Source: Fidelibacterota bacterium TCS56
GTDB taxonomy: Bacteria > Fidelibacterota > Marinisomatia > Marinisomatales > TCS56
DNA: 32,254 nucleotides
Direction of reading: 5' to 3'
Assembly (NCBI GenBank): GCA_001577055.1
Contig: LSCG01000024.1
Location: forward strand, 1-32,254
The notes under the pieces were generated by a model, which made no database searches, was not told where the DNA came from, and saw only the letters and a list, made by a program, of their open reading frames with translations. The translations under genes were made by a program, and so were the position numbers. Shown here in pieces: positions 16,176 through 25,065 of the stretch; the first letter of the stretch is position 1; each line of letters opens with the position of its first letter.

Positions 16176-17873
16176 TCAACCGCTCTGGCGACTTAGAATG
16201 AGCCAACCCCGGGCGGTATTATTCTCAGGATTCAGCTCCAGGCTGCGTTGCCAGGCGGCCCGGGCCAAACGTCGTTCTCCCATCTTCCAATAGGTCAATC
16301 CCAACTCGGTATAAGCGAGGGCGTCCTTCGGTCGCAATTCCAGTGCCTCCTGCAAACTGGACAGCGATTCCCGGAAGAGGGCCTGGTCCCGATAGTGAAT
16401 TCCCAGAGTCGTAAGTGCCTCCGGCAGCCAGCGATGGGCATCGGAATTGACCGACAGCGCTTTTTCAAATGACGTCCGCCCCAGGGATGATTGTCCCATC
16501 CGGTTATATTCGGTGGCCAGAACATAATAAACCTGTGGCAGGTAATTAAGCACCTCCTGATGGCGTGGAGCGTAATTCAACAAATCTTCCCAGGTGGCGG
16601 CGGCGCGACCCCACTCGCCGGCTTGGTAATAGGATAAGCCCTGTTTATGACGGTATGTAACCGACAGGGGATTCAGCCGAATCACCTGTTGGCAGGCCAG
16701 GGCCGCGTACAGGTAGTTGCTCTCGGCCAAGTATAAATCGGCTTGGGCCTGGTAAACTTCCACATGATCGGGATTAATCGTCAGGGCTTCACGATAGGCC
16801 TGGTGGGCGGCGGGATTGTCACCCATTTCCTCATAAATTTTGCCCTTGATCATGGCAAAGCTGCCCTGCCCGGGGAATTTTTCCAGCCCTACTTTAGCCA
16901 GTGTTAGTGCCGATTTGAGATTCCCATCGTCCAATTCCTGCCTGATATTCTGTAATTGGATCACGGCCTGATCGGTCTCCGGCGTATCCAGCTTTACACC
17001 GGTCTGCGGTTCGGTAACATATCGCGAACTCAGTTCCGGATAAGCCATCACGGCGTCCAGCGTAGCCTGGTGATCCGGATTGCGCTGCAAAGCCTCGCGG
17101 AACGCAGCCCGTGCGTTATGATTCTGACCAATTGCGGAATAAAACGAGCCCAGATAATAATGCACATCAGCATTTTCACTGTGTTGATAGGCCAGCCGTA
17201 AATAGACATCTTTGGCGTCATCCACCCGTTGCAGCCGTTCGTACGCTTTGGCCAATTGGCGCTGCTTGCGGATATCATCAGGCTGGGTGGCGGCCTGTTG
17301 TTCAAGGTTCCCGATATCCGGTATTGTGCGGGAATCCAGCCGTACGATTGTGCGTTTCTGCAGCGGTTGCAGATACCCGGCGGCTTGCTGCATCTGCCGG
17401 TTGCTGCTGGTTAATTGATCAGTCAGAGAATAGATATCATCGGCCAGTTTGACCACATTTACCCGGGGAACGGTTGGTTTACGGCGGGGTGACTGGTCCG
17501 GTTGCCGGCGGGTTCCGGGGCGCGGCCTGGTGGAGGCCTTTCGGCGTGGTGGCCGGCGTGATTGTTCCTTTGCAGCCGGTTGCCGCCGGCGATCGGAATC
17601 GGCGGATTTGGCCCTGGCACTGGGAGGGCGCTGGCGTGGCGTGGCCGAGGTTGGCCGGCGACGTTTATCAGTTGATTTCTGTCGTGCGCCGGTGGGCCGT
17701 GGCTTGCGTGCTTTGGGCTGGGGGCGCGACTTAGTTTTATCCCTGGGTTGGGTGCTGGGCGGCCGTTTTTTATCGGAAGACTGGGCCAGGAGACCGGTCT
17801 GATTCTGTGGACCGCCACCAATCAGGAATAAAACTATAAGCAAATTAATCAATGTTTTTCTGGACATTCCCAT
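16176..17873 (-). CDS. Exported TPR protein with long Arg/Pro-rich basic linker
   Basis: 565 residues from the ATG after GAGGT (a second ATG two codons on is possible). A signal peptide (SRKTLINLLIVLFLIGGG) leads into about 100 residues of low-complexity Lys/Arg/Pro/Ser (for example RRPPRRKASTRPRPGTRRQP), very basic and probably unfolded. A short helical segment (VNVVKLADDIYSLTDQL) follows. The C-terminal two thirds are tandem TPR units with the usual W-LG-Y-A-F-P pattern (ADVHYYLGSFYSAIGQNHNA; DALAYTELGLTYWKMGERRL). The basic linker could bind peptidoglycan, lipopolysaccharide phosphates or nucleic acid. The function is unknown. The stop is TGA, and the downstream TPR gene's promoter overlaps its 3' end region. 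Confidence 0.83.
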   Translation of the reverse strand: MGMSRKTLINLLIVLFLIGGGPQNQTGLLAQSSDKKRPPSTQPRDKTKSRPQPKARKPRPTGARQKSTDKRRRPTSATPRQRPPSARAKSADSDRRRQPAAKEQSRRPPRRKASTRPRPGTRRQPDQSPRRKPTVPRVNVVKLADDIYSLTDQLTSSNRQMQQAAGYLQPLQKRTIVRLDSRTIPDIGNLEQQAATQPDDIRKQRQLAKAYERLQRVDDAKDVYLRLAYQHSENADVHYYLGSFYSAIGQNHNARAAFREALQRNPDHQATLDAVMAYPELSSRYVTEPQTGVKLDTPETDQAVIQLQNIRQELDDGNLKSALTLAKVGLEKFPGQGSFAMIKGKIYEEMGDNPAAHQAYREALTINPDHVEVYQAQADLYLAESNYLYAALACQQVIRLNPLSVTYRHKQGLSYYQAGEWGRAAATWEDLLNYAPRHQEVLNYLPQVYYVLATEYNRMGQSSLGRTSFEKALSVNSDAHRWLPEALTTLGIHYRDQALFRESLSSLQEALELRPKDALAYTELGLTYWKMGERRLARAAWQRSLELNPENNTARGWLILSRQSG

Positions 17874-17957
17874 ATTACCTCGGAGCAGGAATTTACACAA
17901 TCTGGTAAAAATGAAAAGGATTTTTACGCCTGTTTGGCGGTGTTTTTGTCGATGATG

Positions 17958-18497
17958 CTATTTTATTAGCTGGATTATTTTCTTGAAGCGTTCTCCATCC
18001 ACTTCTTTTTGTAGTTCAAACAAGGCGGTTTCCACCGTAGTGATTTCTGCACCTTTCCCGCGGATTTTTTCCAATCCGATGGTGTAATTATGCTTAAAAC
18101 GCGACGATACTGCATCAGCCACAATCTCCACGTGATAGTTATTTGCCAATAAATCCATTGCAGTCTGATAAACACATACATGGGTCTCAATACCACACAG
18201 CAGAATAGAATCTGCCGGATGCTTTTCCAATTCAGTACGGAATTCCGGGCTGCGCCAGCAACTGAAGACCGATTTCGCAACGGGTTTGCGGTCAACTAAT
18301 TCGGCTGCTATTTGCTTTATCGTCGGACCCAGTTTTTCCGGTGTCTGTTCCATCCAGATTATGGGCAGTTCAAACAACCTGGCTCCACGAATCAGGGTAA
18401 CCAGGCTGGCAAACAAACGCTCTTTTTCAAACATCGCCTGAGCCAGATTGCCCTGCACATCAATTACTACCAAAATAGTTGATCTTTTATCCAGCAT
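17958..18497 (-). CDS. Isochorismatase-fold cysteine hydrolase
   Basis: 179 residues with a single isochorismatase-like domain. The catalytic triad is Asp13 (LVVIDVQGN), Lys75 (PVAKSVFSC) and Cys108 (GIETHVCVYQTA). The pattern resembles the YcaC/ISOC1 subgroup, whose members hydrolyse small amide or ester substrates, mostly unknown. It begins 9 bases past the stop of the 2'-5' RNA ligase-like gene, suggesting a two-gene operon. No nicotinamide or siderophore genes lie nearby, so the substrate cannot be predicted. Confidence 0.88.
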   Translation of the reverse strand: MLDKRSTILVVIDVQGNLAQAMFEKERLFASLVTLIRGARLFELPIIWMEQTPEKLGPTIKQIAAELVDRKPVAKSVFSCWRSPEFRTELEKHPADSILLCGIETHVCVYQTAMDLLANNYHVEIVADAVSSRFKHNYTIGLEKIRGKGAEITTVETALFELQKEVDGERFKKIIQLIK

Positions 18498-18506
18498 ATA
18501 AGTCTA

Positions 18507-19004
18507 TCAGTTAATAAACTTGTATGTCTTCAAGATTTGCCAGTGCTCCGGATCACCGGTGGTTTGGCATACTTCCAGCGATTGCACCTTTAACTTTAAC
18601 GGTACTTGAACAGTCGCTATAATAGCTTCACGCTCCTCCAAGGTCAGATCACCATAAATCAAACTTACATGGGGATCAAATCGGTATTGTTTCAACTCTC
18701 CGAAAATGGCCGTTAATTGCTGGTGCAAGACCATCAATTCTTCCTGCTCGGGCAATCTTACCATTACCGATTGCCAGTGATGAGTGCTGTGGTCCAGCGG
18801 TCCGGGCTGAACCGAAAAAACCGTCGGCCGGTGCAATTTCTGATCAAGCTGAGTCACGACCGATTCCGCCGTAGCCGGCAGCGAACCATAAATCGTGATA
18901 TGCGGAATAAATACCGGTGTGGAATATTCCGCCGCCAGCCGTTGGATCTCCCGCTTGAGAAATTTGCCGGTGATATTAGAGAATGTCAGCCACAGAGATA
19001 TCAT
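18507..19004 (-). CDS. 2H phosphoesterase (cyclic phosphodiesterase/2'-5' RNA ligase-like)
   Basis: 165 residues. Two HxT/S motifs define the 2H superfamily: HIT at 35-37 (PHITIYG) and HVS at 112-114 (PHVSLIYG), in two lobes of similar size. The organisation and the opening SLWLTFS are closer to cyclic nucleotide phosphodiesterases (ADP-ribose 1'',2''-cyclic phosphate type) than to ThpR. These enzymes open 2',3'- or 1'',2''-cyclic phosphates produced in RNA processing. It is the first gene of the pair with the isochorismatase-fold gene. Confidence 0.8.
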   Translation of the reverse strand: MISLWLTFSNITGKFLKREIQRLAAEYSTPVFIPHITIYGSLPATAESVVTQLDQKLHRPTVFSVQPGPLDHSTHHWQSVMVRLPEQEELMVLHQQLTAIFGELKQYRFDPHVSLIYGDLTLEEREAIIATVQVPLKLKVQSLEVCQTTGDPEHWQILKTYKFIN

Positions 19005-19118
19005 TGCCGGAATTTAGGCCAAAAAGCCATTCCTTTCTAACTATATTGCTGATTAAATAGAGTGATTCATAATTATATTATTGCATTCGTTCAATCACTA
19101 AATCTGCTGGGAGGAATA

Positions 19119-19532
19119 ATGGAACCTGTTATCAATATCTGGGCCACACTGGTCGCCGCAGTCATATCGATGGGACTGGGAGCGCTGTGGTATTCACCAA
19201 TTTTATTCGGTGATCTCTGGATGAAAACACAGGGTATTACGGCCGAAGACATGGAAGAGATGTCCAAAGGGATGGTCGGCGCCTACCTGCTAATGTTCAT
19301 CGGTGCGGTTGTCATGTCATTTGTTCTGGGGCATATGGTGGATTATACCGGTTCAAACAGCATAATCACCGGTGTCACTACCGGTTTCTGGCTCTGGCTG
19401 GGATTTGTTGCTCCGGTAACCCTGCAATCCAAAATTTTTGAGGATAAGCCCTGGACCTTGTGGTTGCTGAATAATGCCTGTAATCTAGCGGGTTTATGCC
19501 TGATGGGCGCCGTATTGGCCGTCTGGGTATAA
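19119..19532 (+). CDS. DUF1761 family membrane protein
   Basis: 137 residues from the ATG preceded by GGGAGGAAT; the track's upstream start adds 19 residues with no ribosome site. The opening INIWATLVAAVISMGLGALWYSPILFG is the DUF1761 signature. Four hydrophobic helices are visible, so it is an inner-membrane protein. A middle acidic loop (KTQGITAEDMEEMSKG) lies between helices 1 and 2. The molecular role of the family is unknown. It is convergent with the receiver-domain gene, with stops 2 bases apart. Confidence 0.88.
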   Translation: MEPVINIWATLVAAVISMGLGALWYSPILFGDLWMKTQGITAEDMEEMSKGMVGAYLLMFIGAVVMSFVLGHMVDYTGSNSIITGVTTGFWLWLGFVAPVTLQSKIFEDKPWTLWLLNNACNLAGLCLMGAVLAVWV

Positions 19533-19534
19533 AA

Positions 19535-19909
19535 CTACTGACGTTTCCAGCGCTTTATAATTTCAAAGGCCCGTTCGGTAGTATCTAAAATAATCCGCAG
19601 ATCAAATGGCTTAATGAAGTAATCATCAAAACCAGCTTCCCTGCACTCCACCAAGGCGTAAATTGAAGGATGGCCGGTCATGGCATAGATCAGATCCACC
19701 GGCCTCTTTTTCCTGACTTCCCGACACAACTCAATGCCATTAATTCCCGGTAAATGCAGATCGAAATAATGGACCTGAATATTCTCATTATTGATTATAG
19801 GCAATGCTTCTTCGGCGCTCTCGGCGGAGAACACATCGTAGCCTACTTTTTCAAACGCGTCCTGCATTAAGTCGCGGATGGAATCCAAGTCATCAACGAT
19901 TAGTATTTT
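19535..19909 (-). CDS. Stand-alone response-regulator receiver domain, start codon unclear
   Basis: A CheY-like receiver with phosphoacceptor Asp in HYFDLHLPGING, conserved Thr in YAMTGHPS and Lys in YFIKPFD. No output domain is present. The track begins at a TTG that would cut off strand beta-1 and the acidic pocket; the same frame continues upstream as KILIVDDLDSIRDLM, which is clearly coding. However, the codon before Lys is TGA (19910-19912), and between it and the TTG only AAA ATA CTA ATC GTT GAT GAC occur, with no standard start. Either ATA or ATC initiates, or the 5' end was lost. Removing one A from the A5 run would give CTG-AAA-ATA. No histidine kinase is adjacent. Confidence 0.75.
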   Translation of the reverse strand, partial: KILIVDDLDSIRDLMQDAFEKVGYDVFSAESAEEALPIINNENIQVHYFDLHLPGINGIELCREVRKKRPVDLIYAMTGHPSIYALVECREAGFDDYFIKPFDLRIILDTTERAFEIIKRWKRQ

Positions 19910-20169
19910 TCAGTATTTCCGTAGTTGAAGGCGGTCAAAAATACAATGAATAACTGTTTAGCGCATTAGGAATTTTTAACAGTTGAAGCCGTGATATGGC
20001 AATCATTTTCCTCAAATTTGTTCATTATTATTATTTTAATTATCGGAATCTTTCCCCGTCAAATTAAAATGAGACTGTGCTACAATTAAATACATGAACA
20101 GGAGTAGCCGATATCATAAGTAGAATCAAATCATTGGAATGACAACTATCGCCTGGTCGAATAAAAAAA

Positions 20170-20532
20170 ATGGAAAGCACATCCACAATCAAATCCCTAC
20201 TGCTGGAAGAAAGCCACTATTTCAATTCGATGATCAATAATATCCCTCTCAGCGAAACAAACCAGGATGGGTTTGAAAAGCTGCTGGGAGAGTTGTTCAA
20301 TTCGCGCACCCAGCTACTTGAAGCCATTGATCATCAGGATTATATGGCTCATACAAAAGTGGAGATGCCTACAGAAGTTCAAGCGGGGCGTAAACCCAGC
20401 CTAGCCCATTTAAGTCACGCACTGGTTATTGTTGATGCAAAAATTGCCGATACTCTGGCTATTCGTCAACTGCAGGGATTCAAAGCCGATGAATGCTTCC
20501 ATTATAAATCAGAGCCGGTTACCTGCAGATAA
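20170..20532 (+). CDS. Hypothetical protein
   Basis: 120 residues, mixed helical, soluble, with two Cys (near positions 111 and 119). I do not recognise a family. The preceding 250 bases (19913-20169) are AT-rich and contain a possible -10 (TACAAT near 20079) but no convincing -35 or ribosome site before the ATG. It lies isolated between the receiver gene and the end of the hydroxyproline operon. The frame is open and the length makes chance unlikely, but the coding evidence is only moderate. Confidence 0.5.
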   Translation: MESTSTIKSLLLEESHYFNSMINNIPLSETNQDGFEKLLGELFNSRTQLLEAIDHQDYMAHTKVEMPTEVQAGRKPSLAHLSHALVIVDAKIADTLAIRQLQGFKADECFHYKSEPVTCR

Positions 20533-20595
20533 TTACTTCGGTATTCGGTCGATAATGTGCTGACCTGTGGGGTTTCTCCGGTAAAATTTTATCGC

Positions 20596-21591
20596 TCACA
20601 ATGATATTTGCTGTCCCCTGCCCTGCTGGCGGGCATTTTCAATAATCAACTGGGCCGCCGCTAAATCCTGGACGGCATTACCCACGGATTTGAAAAACGT
20701 AATGTCAGCATCGGATTTTCGACCGATGACGGTTCCGCTAAAAAGCTCACCCAATTCCCCGATGATGTGTCCCTCCCCGATAATACCCTGGTCCCGGGCT
20801 TGTATCAGATCACCGGCTTCATCCCAGCAATTCTGTTGCGAGTCGGTAAAAACACGCGCACCGGCGATGGTTTCGGCCGGGATTTCACTCATCCGGGGCG
20901 TATACGATCCCACCCCGTTGATATGGGTACCGGGGCGCACCCATTCAGGCAGGAAAACCGGTTTGGTGGCAGTGGTTGCCGTGCACACCACATCGGCGGT
21001 TGATAGCGCTGCCTGAGCATTTGCCGTGTGTACCGTAATTCCCAATTCACTGCTCAACATTTGCGCGAAATTCTCACTCCGCTTCCGATCTAGATCGACT
21101 ACTGAAATTTCTTCGATGGAACGAACGGCACAGACTGCCTGGGCCTGGGTACGTCCCTGGGTACCGGCGCCGAAGATCACCAGGCGGGTCGCATCCCGCC
21201 GGGCCAGCAGATCGGTGGCCAGCCCGGAGGCCGCCCCGGTACGGATGGCCGTGAGCACCGCCCCATCCATCACGGCCTGAGGAATACCGGTCTCAGCATC
21301 GAAAACCGTCACCAGCGCGTGGATCAGGGGCAGGTCCCGGGCTGGATTATTGTTATTTATCGTAACGGTTTTTAATGCCAGTTTAGAGCTGTCCGGCAAA
21401 TAAACGGGCATAAACAGGGCCATACCGTTATGCTTGTCAATCGGCAAGTGGATCCGCCGGGGAACTTTGGCATTGCCGTCCGACAGTTGGGCGAAAGCCG
21501 GCCCCATAACCCCAATGGCTTCCTCCATCGGTAATAAATCAATAACATCAGCAGCCGCGATAAATAATATCGTACTCGAGGAGTAATTCAT
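20596..21591 (-). CDS. Delta1-pyrroline-2-carboxylate reductase (ornithine cyclodeaminase family)
   Basis: 331 residues of the OCD/mu-crystallin family. The NAD(P)-binding motif GAGTQG is at 141-146, preceded by MDGAVLTAIRTGAAS and by LALKTVTIN with a conserved Lys. These features are shared by ornithine cyclodeaminase, ketimine reductases and Delta1-pyrroline-2-carboxylate (Pyr2C) reductase. It starts 4 bases after the trans-3-hydroxyproline dehydratase, whose product is Pyr2C. From that context I assign it as the Pyr2C reductase (LhpI-like) that makes L-proline. Being last in the operon, it could conceivably also reduce the HypD product P5C, but that is the job of ProC in known organisms. 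The stop is TGA. Confidence 0.83.
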   Translation of the reverse strand: MNYSSSTILFIAAADVIDLLPMEEAIGVMGPAFAQLSDGNAKVPRRIHLPIDKHNGMALFMPVYLPDSSKLALKTVTINNNNPARDLPLIHALVTVFDAETGIPQAVMDGAVLTAIRTGAASGLATDLLARRDATRLVIFGAGTQGRTQAQAVCAVRSIEEISVVDLDRKRSENFAQMLSSELGITVHTANAQAALSTADVVCTATTATKPVFLPEWVRPGTHINGVGSYTPRMSEIPAETIAGARVFTDSQQNCWDEAGDLIQARDQGIIGEGHIIGELGELFSGTVIGRKSDADITFFKSVGNAVQDLAAAQLIIENARQQGRGQQISL

Positions 21592-21595
21592 ATAA

Positions 21596-22642
21596 TCAGC
21601 GCAACATAAAACCCAATTTCAAGGGGTCATCGGGATCAATCAATATTTCATTGCGACCGGTAATATGGGCCTGCCCCTCCACCGCCGGGATAATAACCTT
21701 TACATCATCCATCTCCATAACTTTAGTCACCGTACCGGTGAAACGCGTTCCTAAAATGCTTTCAACCACATAGGGTTGATCGATAGCCACTTCATCGCGG
21801 GCAAAATGAAGCGCCAACAGACCGGATACGCCGGTGCCGGTGGGACTGCGGTCCACTTCTCCATCGGCGAAGACACAGACGTTGCGACAATCGACGCCAT
21901 CGTTAGTCGAAGGAGCCGTAAAAACAGTACCGTATAAAAATCCCAGGTCCGGCTCATCCGGATGGATGATGGACCGTTCGGCGGCCACGGCCTGCTTAAT
22001 CCGCCGTCCGTAATCCACCAGGCGGGTGAAATCATCAGGATCGCAGGATAAATCGAAATCTTTGGCATTTACATAGGAATAATAAGCGCCGCCAAAGGCC
22101 AAATCATATTGCACCTGTCCCAAACCGGGGACCTGGACCGTTTGATTCAGGGTTTCAACGAATGAGGGCACATTCAGAAATTTCACTGACTTGACCCGGT
22201 TATCGGCTACCCGGGCAACGGCGGTAATCAATCCGGCAGGAGAATCGATCCTTAAAGTAGTAAACGGTTCCAGAGCCGGCATCATCCCCGTTTCCAGAAC
22301 GGCGGTAGCCACCGCAATAATACCATGGCCGCACATGGTGCTGTAACCTTCATTATGCATGAAAATCACGCCGAAATCAGCCTCAGGTGTACAGGGTTCG
22401 GTTAACAGGCAACCGTACATATCCGCATGTCCCCGGGGCTCCCACATGGCAGCCATCCGGAAAAAATCCAGATTATCAGCCACAAATTGACGTTTTGCTA
22501 AAATGGTATTACCGGGGATTGGTGGATATCCTCCCAGGAATAATCGCAGAGGTTCGCCGGCGGTGTGGATTTCCAGGGTTGTGAGCCGACGCCATTCTGC
22601 GCCGGGTTTCCAGTTAACAGGTAGATTCAGTTTGCCAAGCAT
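21596..22642 (-). CDS. trans-3-hydroxy-L-proline dehydratase (proline racemase superfamily)
   Basis: 348 residues. The first catalytic motif MCGHG has Cys104, but the second, which is DRSPCGTG in proline racemase and 4-hydroxyproline 2-epimerase, reads DRSPTGTGVSG with Thr268. The Cys/Thr pair is the diagnostic signature of trans-3-hydroxy-L-proline dehydratase (human L3HYPDH uses Cys104/Thr273, from memory). The enzyme removes water to give Delta1-pyrroline-2-carboxylate; the next gene encodes the matching reductase. A GAGGGG ribosome site precedes the ATG. It lies 61 bases after the HypD gene. In typical operons this enzyme serves 3-hydroxyproline from collagen IV or plant proteins. The Cys/Thr reading makes the epimerase alternative unlikely. 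Confidence 0.92.
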   Translation of the reverse strand: MLGKLNLPVNWKPGAEWRRLTTLEIHTAGEPLRLFLGGYPPIPGNTILAKRQFVADNLDFFRMAAMWEPRGHADMYGCLLTEPCTPEADFGVIFMHNEGYSTMCGHGIIAVATAVLETGMMPALEPFTTLRIDSPAGLITAVARVADNRVKSVKFLNVPSFVETLNQTVQVPGLGQVQYDLAFGGAYYSYVNAKDFDLSCDPDDFTRLVDYGRRIKQAVAAERSIIHPDEPDLGFLYGTVFTAPSTNDGVDCRNVCVFADGEVDRSPTGTGVSGLLALHFARDEVAIDQPYVVESILGTRFTGTVTKVMEMDDVKVIIPAVEGQAHITGRNEILIDPDDPLKLGFMLR

Positions 22643-22703
22643 TTTATTTTCCCCTCGGGTTTTTACTTAATCCTACACTTCAATCTGCGTTTGCCATCTC
22701 CTA

Positions 22704-25061
22704 TTATTCCGAATGTTCTGTGCGTCGTATAATTTCATTTTGCAGTTCTTCACTGAGATCGACAAAATAATCACTGTACCCCGCCACCCGCACGATTAAA
22801 TCTTTAAATTCCTCAGGATTGGACTGTGCTTCACGCAATGTTTTGGCGGTGACCACGTTAAACTGAATATGATGGCCGTCCAGGCTGAAATAGGAGCGGA
22901 CCAACTGGGAGACTTTTACCAATCCCGCCTCGTCAGCCATCAACTGGGGAGTGAATTTCTGATTCAGGAGGGTGCCGCCGGTGCGCAGGTGGTCGATTTT
23001 GGCGGCTGATTTGATCACCGCCGTCGGGCCTTTGCGGTCGTTGCCCTGCACCGGTGAAATGCCTTCCGACAATGGTTTCCCGGCCCGGCGACCGTCTGAA
23101 GTGGCTCCGATTACACTGCCGAAATACACATGCGAGGTTGTTGGCAGCAGATTGATCCGGAAATAACCGCCCTTGGTATTGGGCCGCCCATCCACGGCGG
23201 AATAGAAGCTCTCAAAAACTCTTTTCGTGATACTATCGGCATAATCATCATCATTGCCGTAGTGCGGCGCAGCCCGCAGAGTTTCACGCAGTACATCGTA
23301 TTCAGTAAAATTGGCCTGCAATGCCGCAAGTAAATCTGACATGGCAATCGTCTGCTTATCATAAACCTGATATTTGATCGCCGCCAGCGAATCGGTGAGC
23401 GTACCCAAACCCACACCCTGAATGTAAGCCGAATTATAGCGGGCGCCACCGGCGTTATAATCACGTCCCGTAGCAATGCAATCGTCAATCAGGATGGACA
23501 TAAACGGCGCCGGCAGATAGCGGGCCCACAATTGTTCAATGATCCGGTTACCGCGGATTTTAATATCAATAAAATGATTTAACTGCACTTCCCAGGCCCG
23601 ATATAAATCATCGAAATCACTAAAGATCTGCGGGTCACCGGTTTCGGGGCCAAGCTGCTGTCCGCTGCGTGGATCGTAACCGTTATTCAGGGTAAGTTCC
23701 AGAATCTTGGTCAGATTGAAATACCCGGTGAGAATGTAAGCTTCCTTGCCGAAAGCGCCGGCCTCAACACAGCCGCTGGCTCCCCCGCAACGGGCGTCGG
23801 CAAGTGATTTTCCCTGCCGCACTAATTCGGCCACAATCGCATCGGTATTAAACAACGAGGGCTGGCCGTAACCGGTTTTAATAATTTTCAAAGCCCGTTT
23901 CAATAATCGGTCCGGTGACTTCTTACTGACCTGTACCATGGAACTGGGCTGCAGCAATCGCATTTCCTCAATTACGTCCAGGATCAGGTAGGATAATTCA
24001 TTGGCGGCGTCCTGGCCATTTTCATCGACTCCCCCTACATTAATCAGGCAAAAATCGGTGTAAGTATTGCTTTCCTGCGCGGTTACGCCAACCTTGGGAG
24101 GCGCGGGCTGATTATTGAATTTTATCCAGAAGGCCTGCAATAATTCCCGGGCCTGTTCTTCGGTAAGCTCCCCTGATTCCAATCCCTGCCGGTAAAACGG
24201 CAGCAGGTGCTGATCCAGACGGCCGGGATTAAAGGAATCCCAGGTATTCAGTTCGGTGATTACTCCCAGGTGGACAAACCAGTAATACTGCAGGGCTTCA
24301 TGAAAATTCGCCGGCGCATTGGCCGGGACCGAATCACAAATCCGGGCGATTTTCCGCAATTCCTGTTGACGGTGTTCATCGGTAGTTTCATCAGCCACAC
24401 GCCGGGCTTCATCGGCATGCCGTTCAGCGAATGATATTAAAGCCCCGGCAGCGATGTCCATGGCAGTCAACTGATCACGTTTTGCCAGGAAATCCTGATC
24501 AATCATTTGATCCAGACCATTGATGGAAGCGGCAATCTGGCGGCGGAAATCCGCCATTCCAAAGCGGTAGATTTTATCATCATTCACGGTATGTCCGGGA
24601 GCACGCTGCTCCATGAACTCGGTAAAAATCCCGGCGGCATAGGCCTGGCGCCAATCCTGGTCCACTTCCTTAAACAGGCGGTCGCGCAGGGAGCGGTCCC
24701 GCCAGAACGGCGTAATCTCTTCCTGCTGTAGACGCTTGACCTCATCACCGGCGGCAAACGGTATTTTTTCACGGGTGGATAAAATCTCGAAATCATCAGT
24801 AGAATGGGTACAGATTTCCGGATAAGTAGGTGTGGCTTTCGGTGCAGGTCCACGCTCGCCTACAATTAATTCATCCTCACCGATAAAGACTTTCTTATGG
24901 TCCAGTAAATAGGCAAAGGCCCGGGCGCGGGCCACCGGTACGGCTACTTTTGCGGCCTGTCCTGATTGATAAAATTCAGTTAATATTTGGGCCCGTTCCA
25001 ACGAAATAACGGGCCGGGCGTCCAGACTGGCTTGCCGCAGGCGTTTTATTCGATCATTCAC
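22704..25061 (-). CDS. hypD: trans-4-hydroxy-L-proline dehydratase (glycyl radical enzyme HypD)
   Basis: 785 residues, GTG start preceded by AGGAGG at 8 bases. Glycyl-radical loop VRVAGYSDYFVDLS holds Gly761; the thiyl Cys431 and Glu433 are in GASGCVEAGAFGKE. The Cys-Val-Glu-x-Gly-x-Phe-Gly-Lys-Glu run separates it from pyruvate formate-lyase, choline lyase and glycerol/propanediol dehydratase. Compared from memory with the Clostridioides difficile HypD structure (Cys434, Glu436, Gly765), the substrate-site residues His157, Asp275, Ser331, Asp336, Phe337, Tyr447 and Thr641 all appear in place. It should convert trans-4-hydroxy-L-proline to (S)-Delta1-pyrroline-5-carboxylate and water, anaerobically, after activation by the gene upstream. 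Alternatives are the related cis-4-hydroxy-L- or trans-4-hydroxy-D-proline dehydratases (HpfG, HplG). Confidence 0.93.
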   Translation of the reverse strand: MNDRIKRLRQASLDARPVISLERAQILTEFYQSGQAAKVAVPVARARAFAYLLDHKKVFIGEDELIVGERGPAPKATPTYPEICTHSTDDFEILSTREKIPFAAGDEVKRLQQEEITPFWRDRSLRDRLFKEVDQDWRQAYAAGIFTEFMEQRAPGHTVNDDKIYRFGMADFRRQIAASINGLDQMIDQDFLAKRDQLTAMDIAAGALISFAERHADEARRVADETTDEHRQQELRKIARICDSVPANAPANFHEALQYYWFVHLGVITELNTWDSFNPGRLDQHLLPFYRQGLESGELTEEQARELLQAFWIKFNNQPAPPKVGVTAQESNTYTDFCLINVGGVDENGQDAANELSYLILDVIEEMRLLQPSSMVQVSKKSPDRLLKRALKIIKTGYGQPSLFNTDAIVAELVRQGKSLADARCGGASGCVEAGAFGKEAYILTGYFNLTKILELTLNNGYDPRSGQQLGPETGDPQIFSDFDDLYRAWEVQLNHFIDIKIRGNRIIEQLWARYLPAPFMSILIDDCIATGRDYNAGGARYNSAYIQGVGLGTLTDSLAAIKYQVYDKQTIAMSDLLAALQANFTEYDVLRETLRAAPHYGNDDDYADSITKRVFESFYSAVDGRPNTKGGYFRINLLPTTSHVYFGSVIGATSDGRRAGKPLSEGISPVQGNDRKGPTAVIKSAAKIDHLRTGGTLLNQKFTPQLMADEAGLVKVSQLVRSYFSLDGHHIQFNVVTAKTLREAQSNPEEFKDLIVRVAGYSDYFVDLSEELQNEIIRRTEHSE

Positions 25062-25065
25062 GTAT

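Noticed and set aside
17449-17821. ORFs of 86-120 residues overlapping the Arg/Pro-rich region
   Set aside because: GC-rich low-complexity coding sequence leaves other frames open by composition; the TPR frame has the signal peptide and domains.
20596-21591. Ornithine cyclodeaminase acting on ornithine
   Set aside because: The family contains many ketimine reductases, and the partner gene makes Delta1-pyrroline-2-carboxylate; no arginine or ornithine genes are nearby.
21596-22642. 4-hydroxyproline 2-epimerase or proline racemase
   Set aside because: The second catalytic Cys is replaced by Thr (DRSPTGTG), the mark of the 3-hydroxyproline dehydratase subgroup.
22704-25061. Pyruvate formate-lyase, choline trimethylamine-lyase or glycerol dehydratase
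   Set aside because: The thiyl-site context GCVEAGAFGKE and the remembered HypD substrate residues fit hydroxyproline dehydratase better than the other GRE classes.
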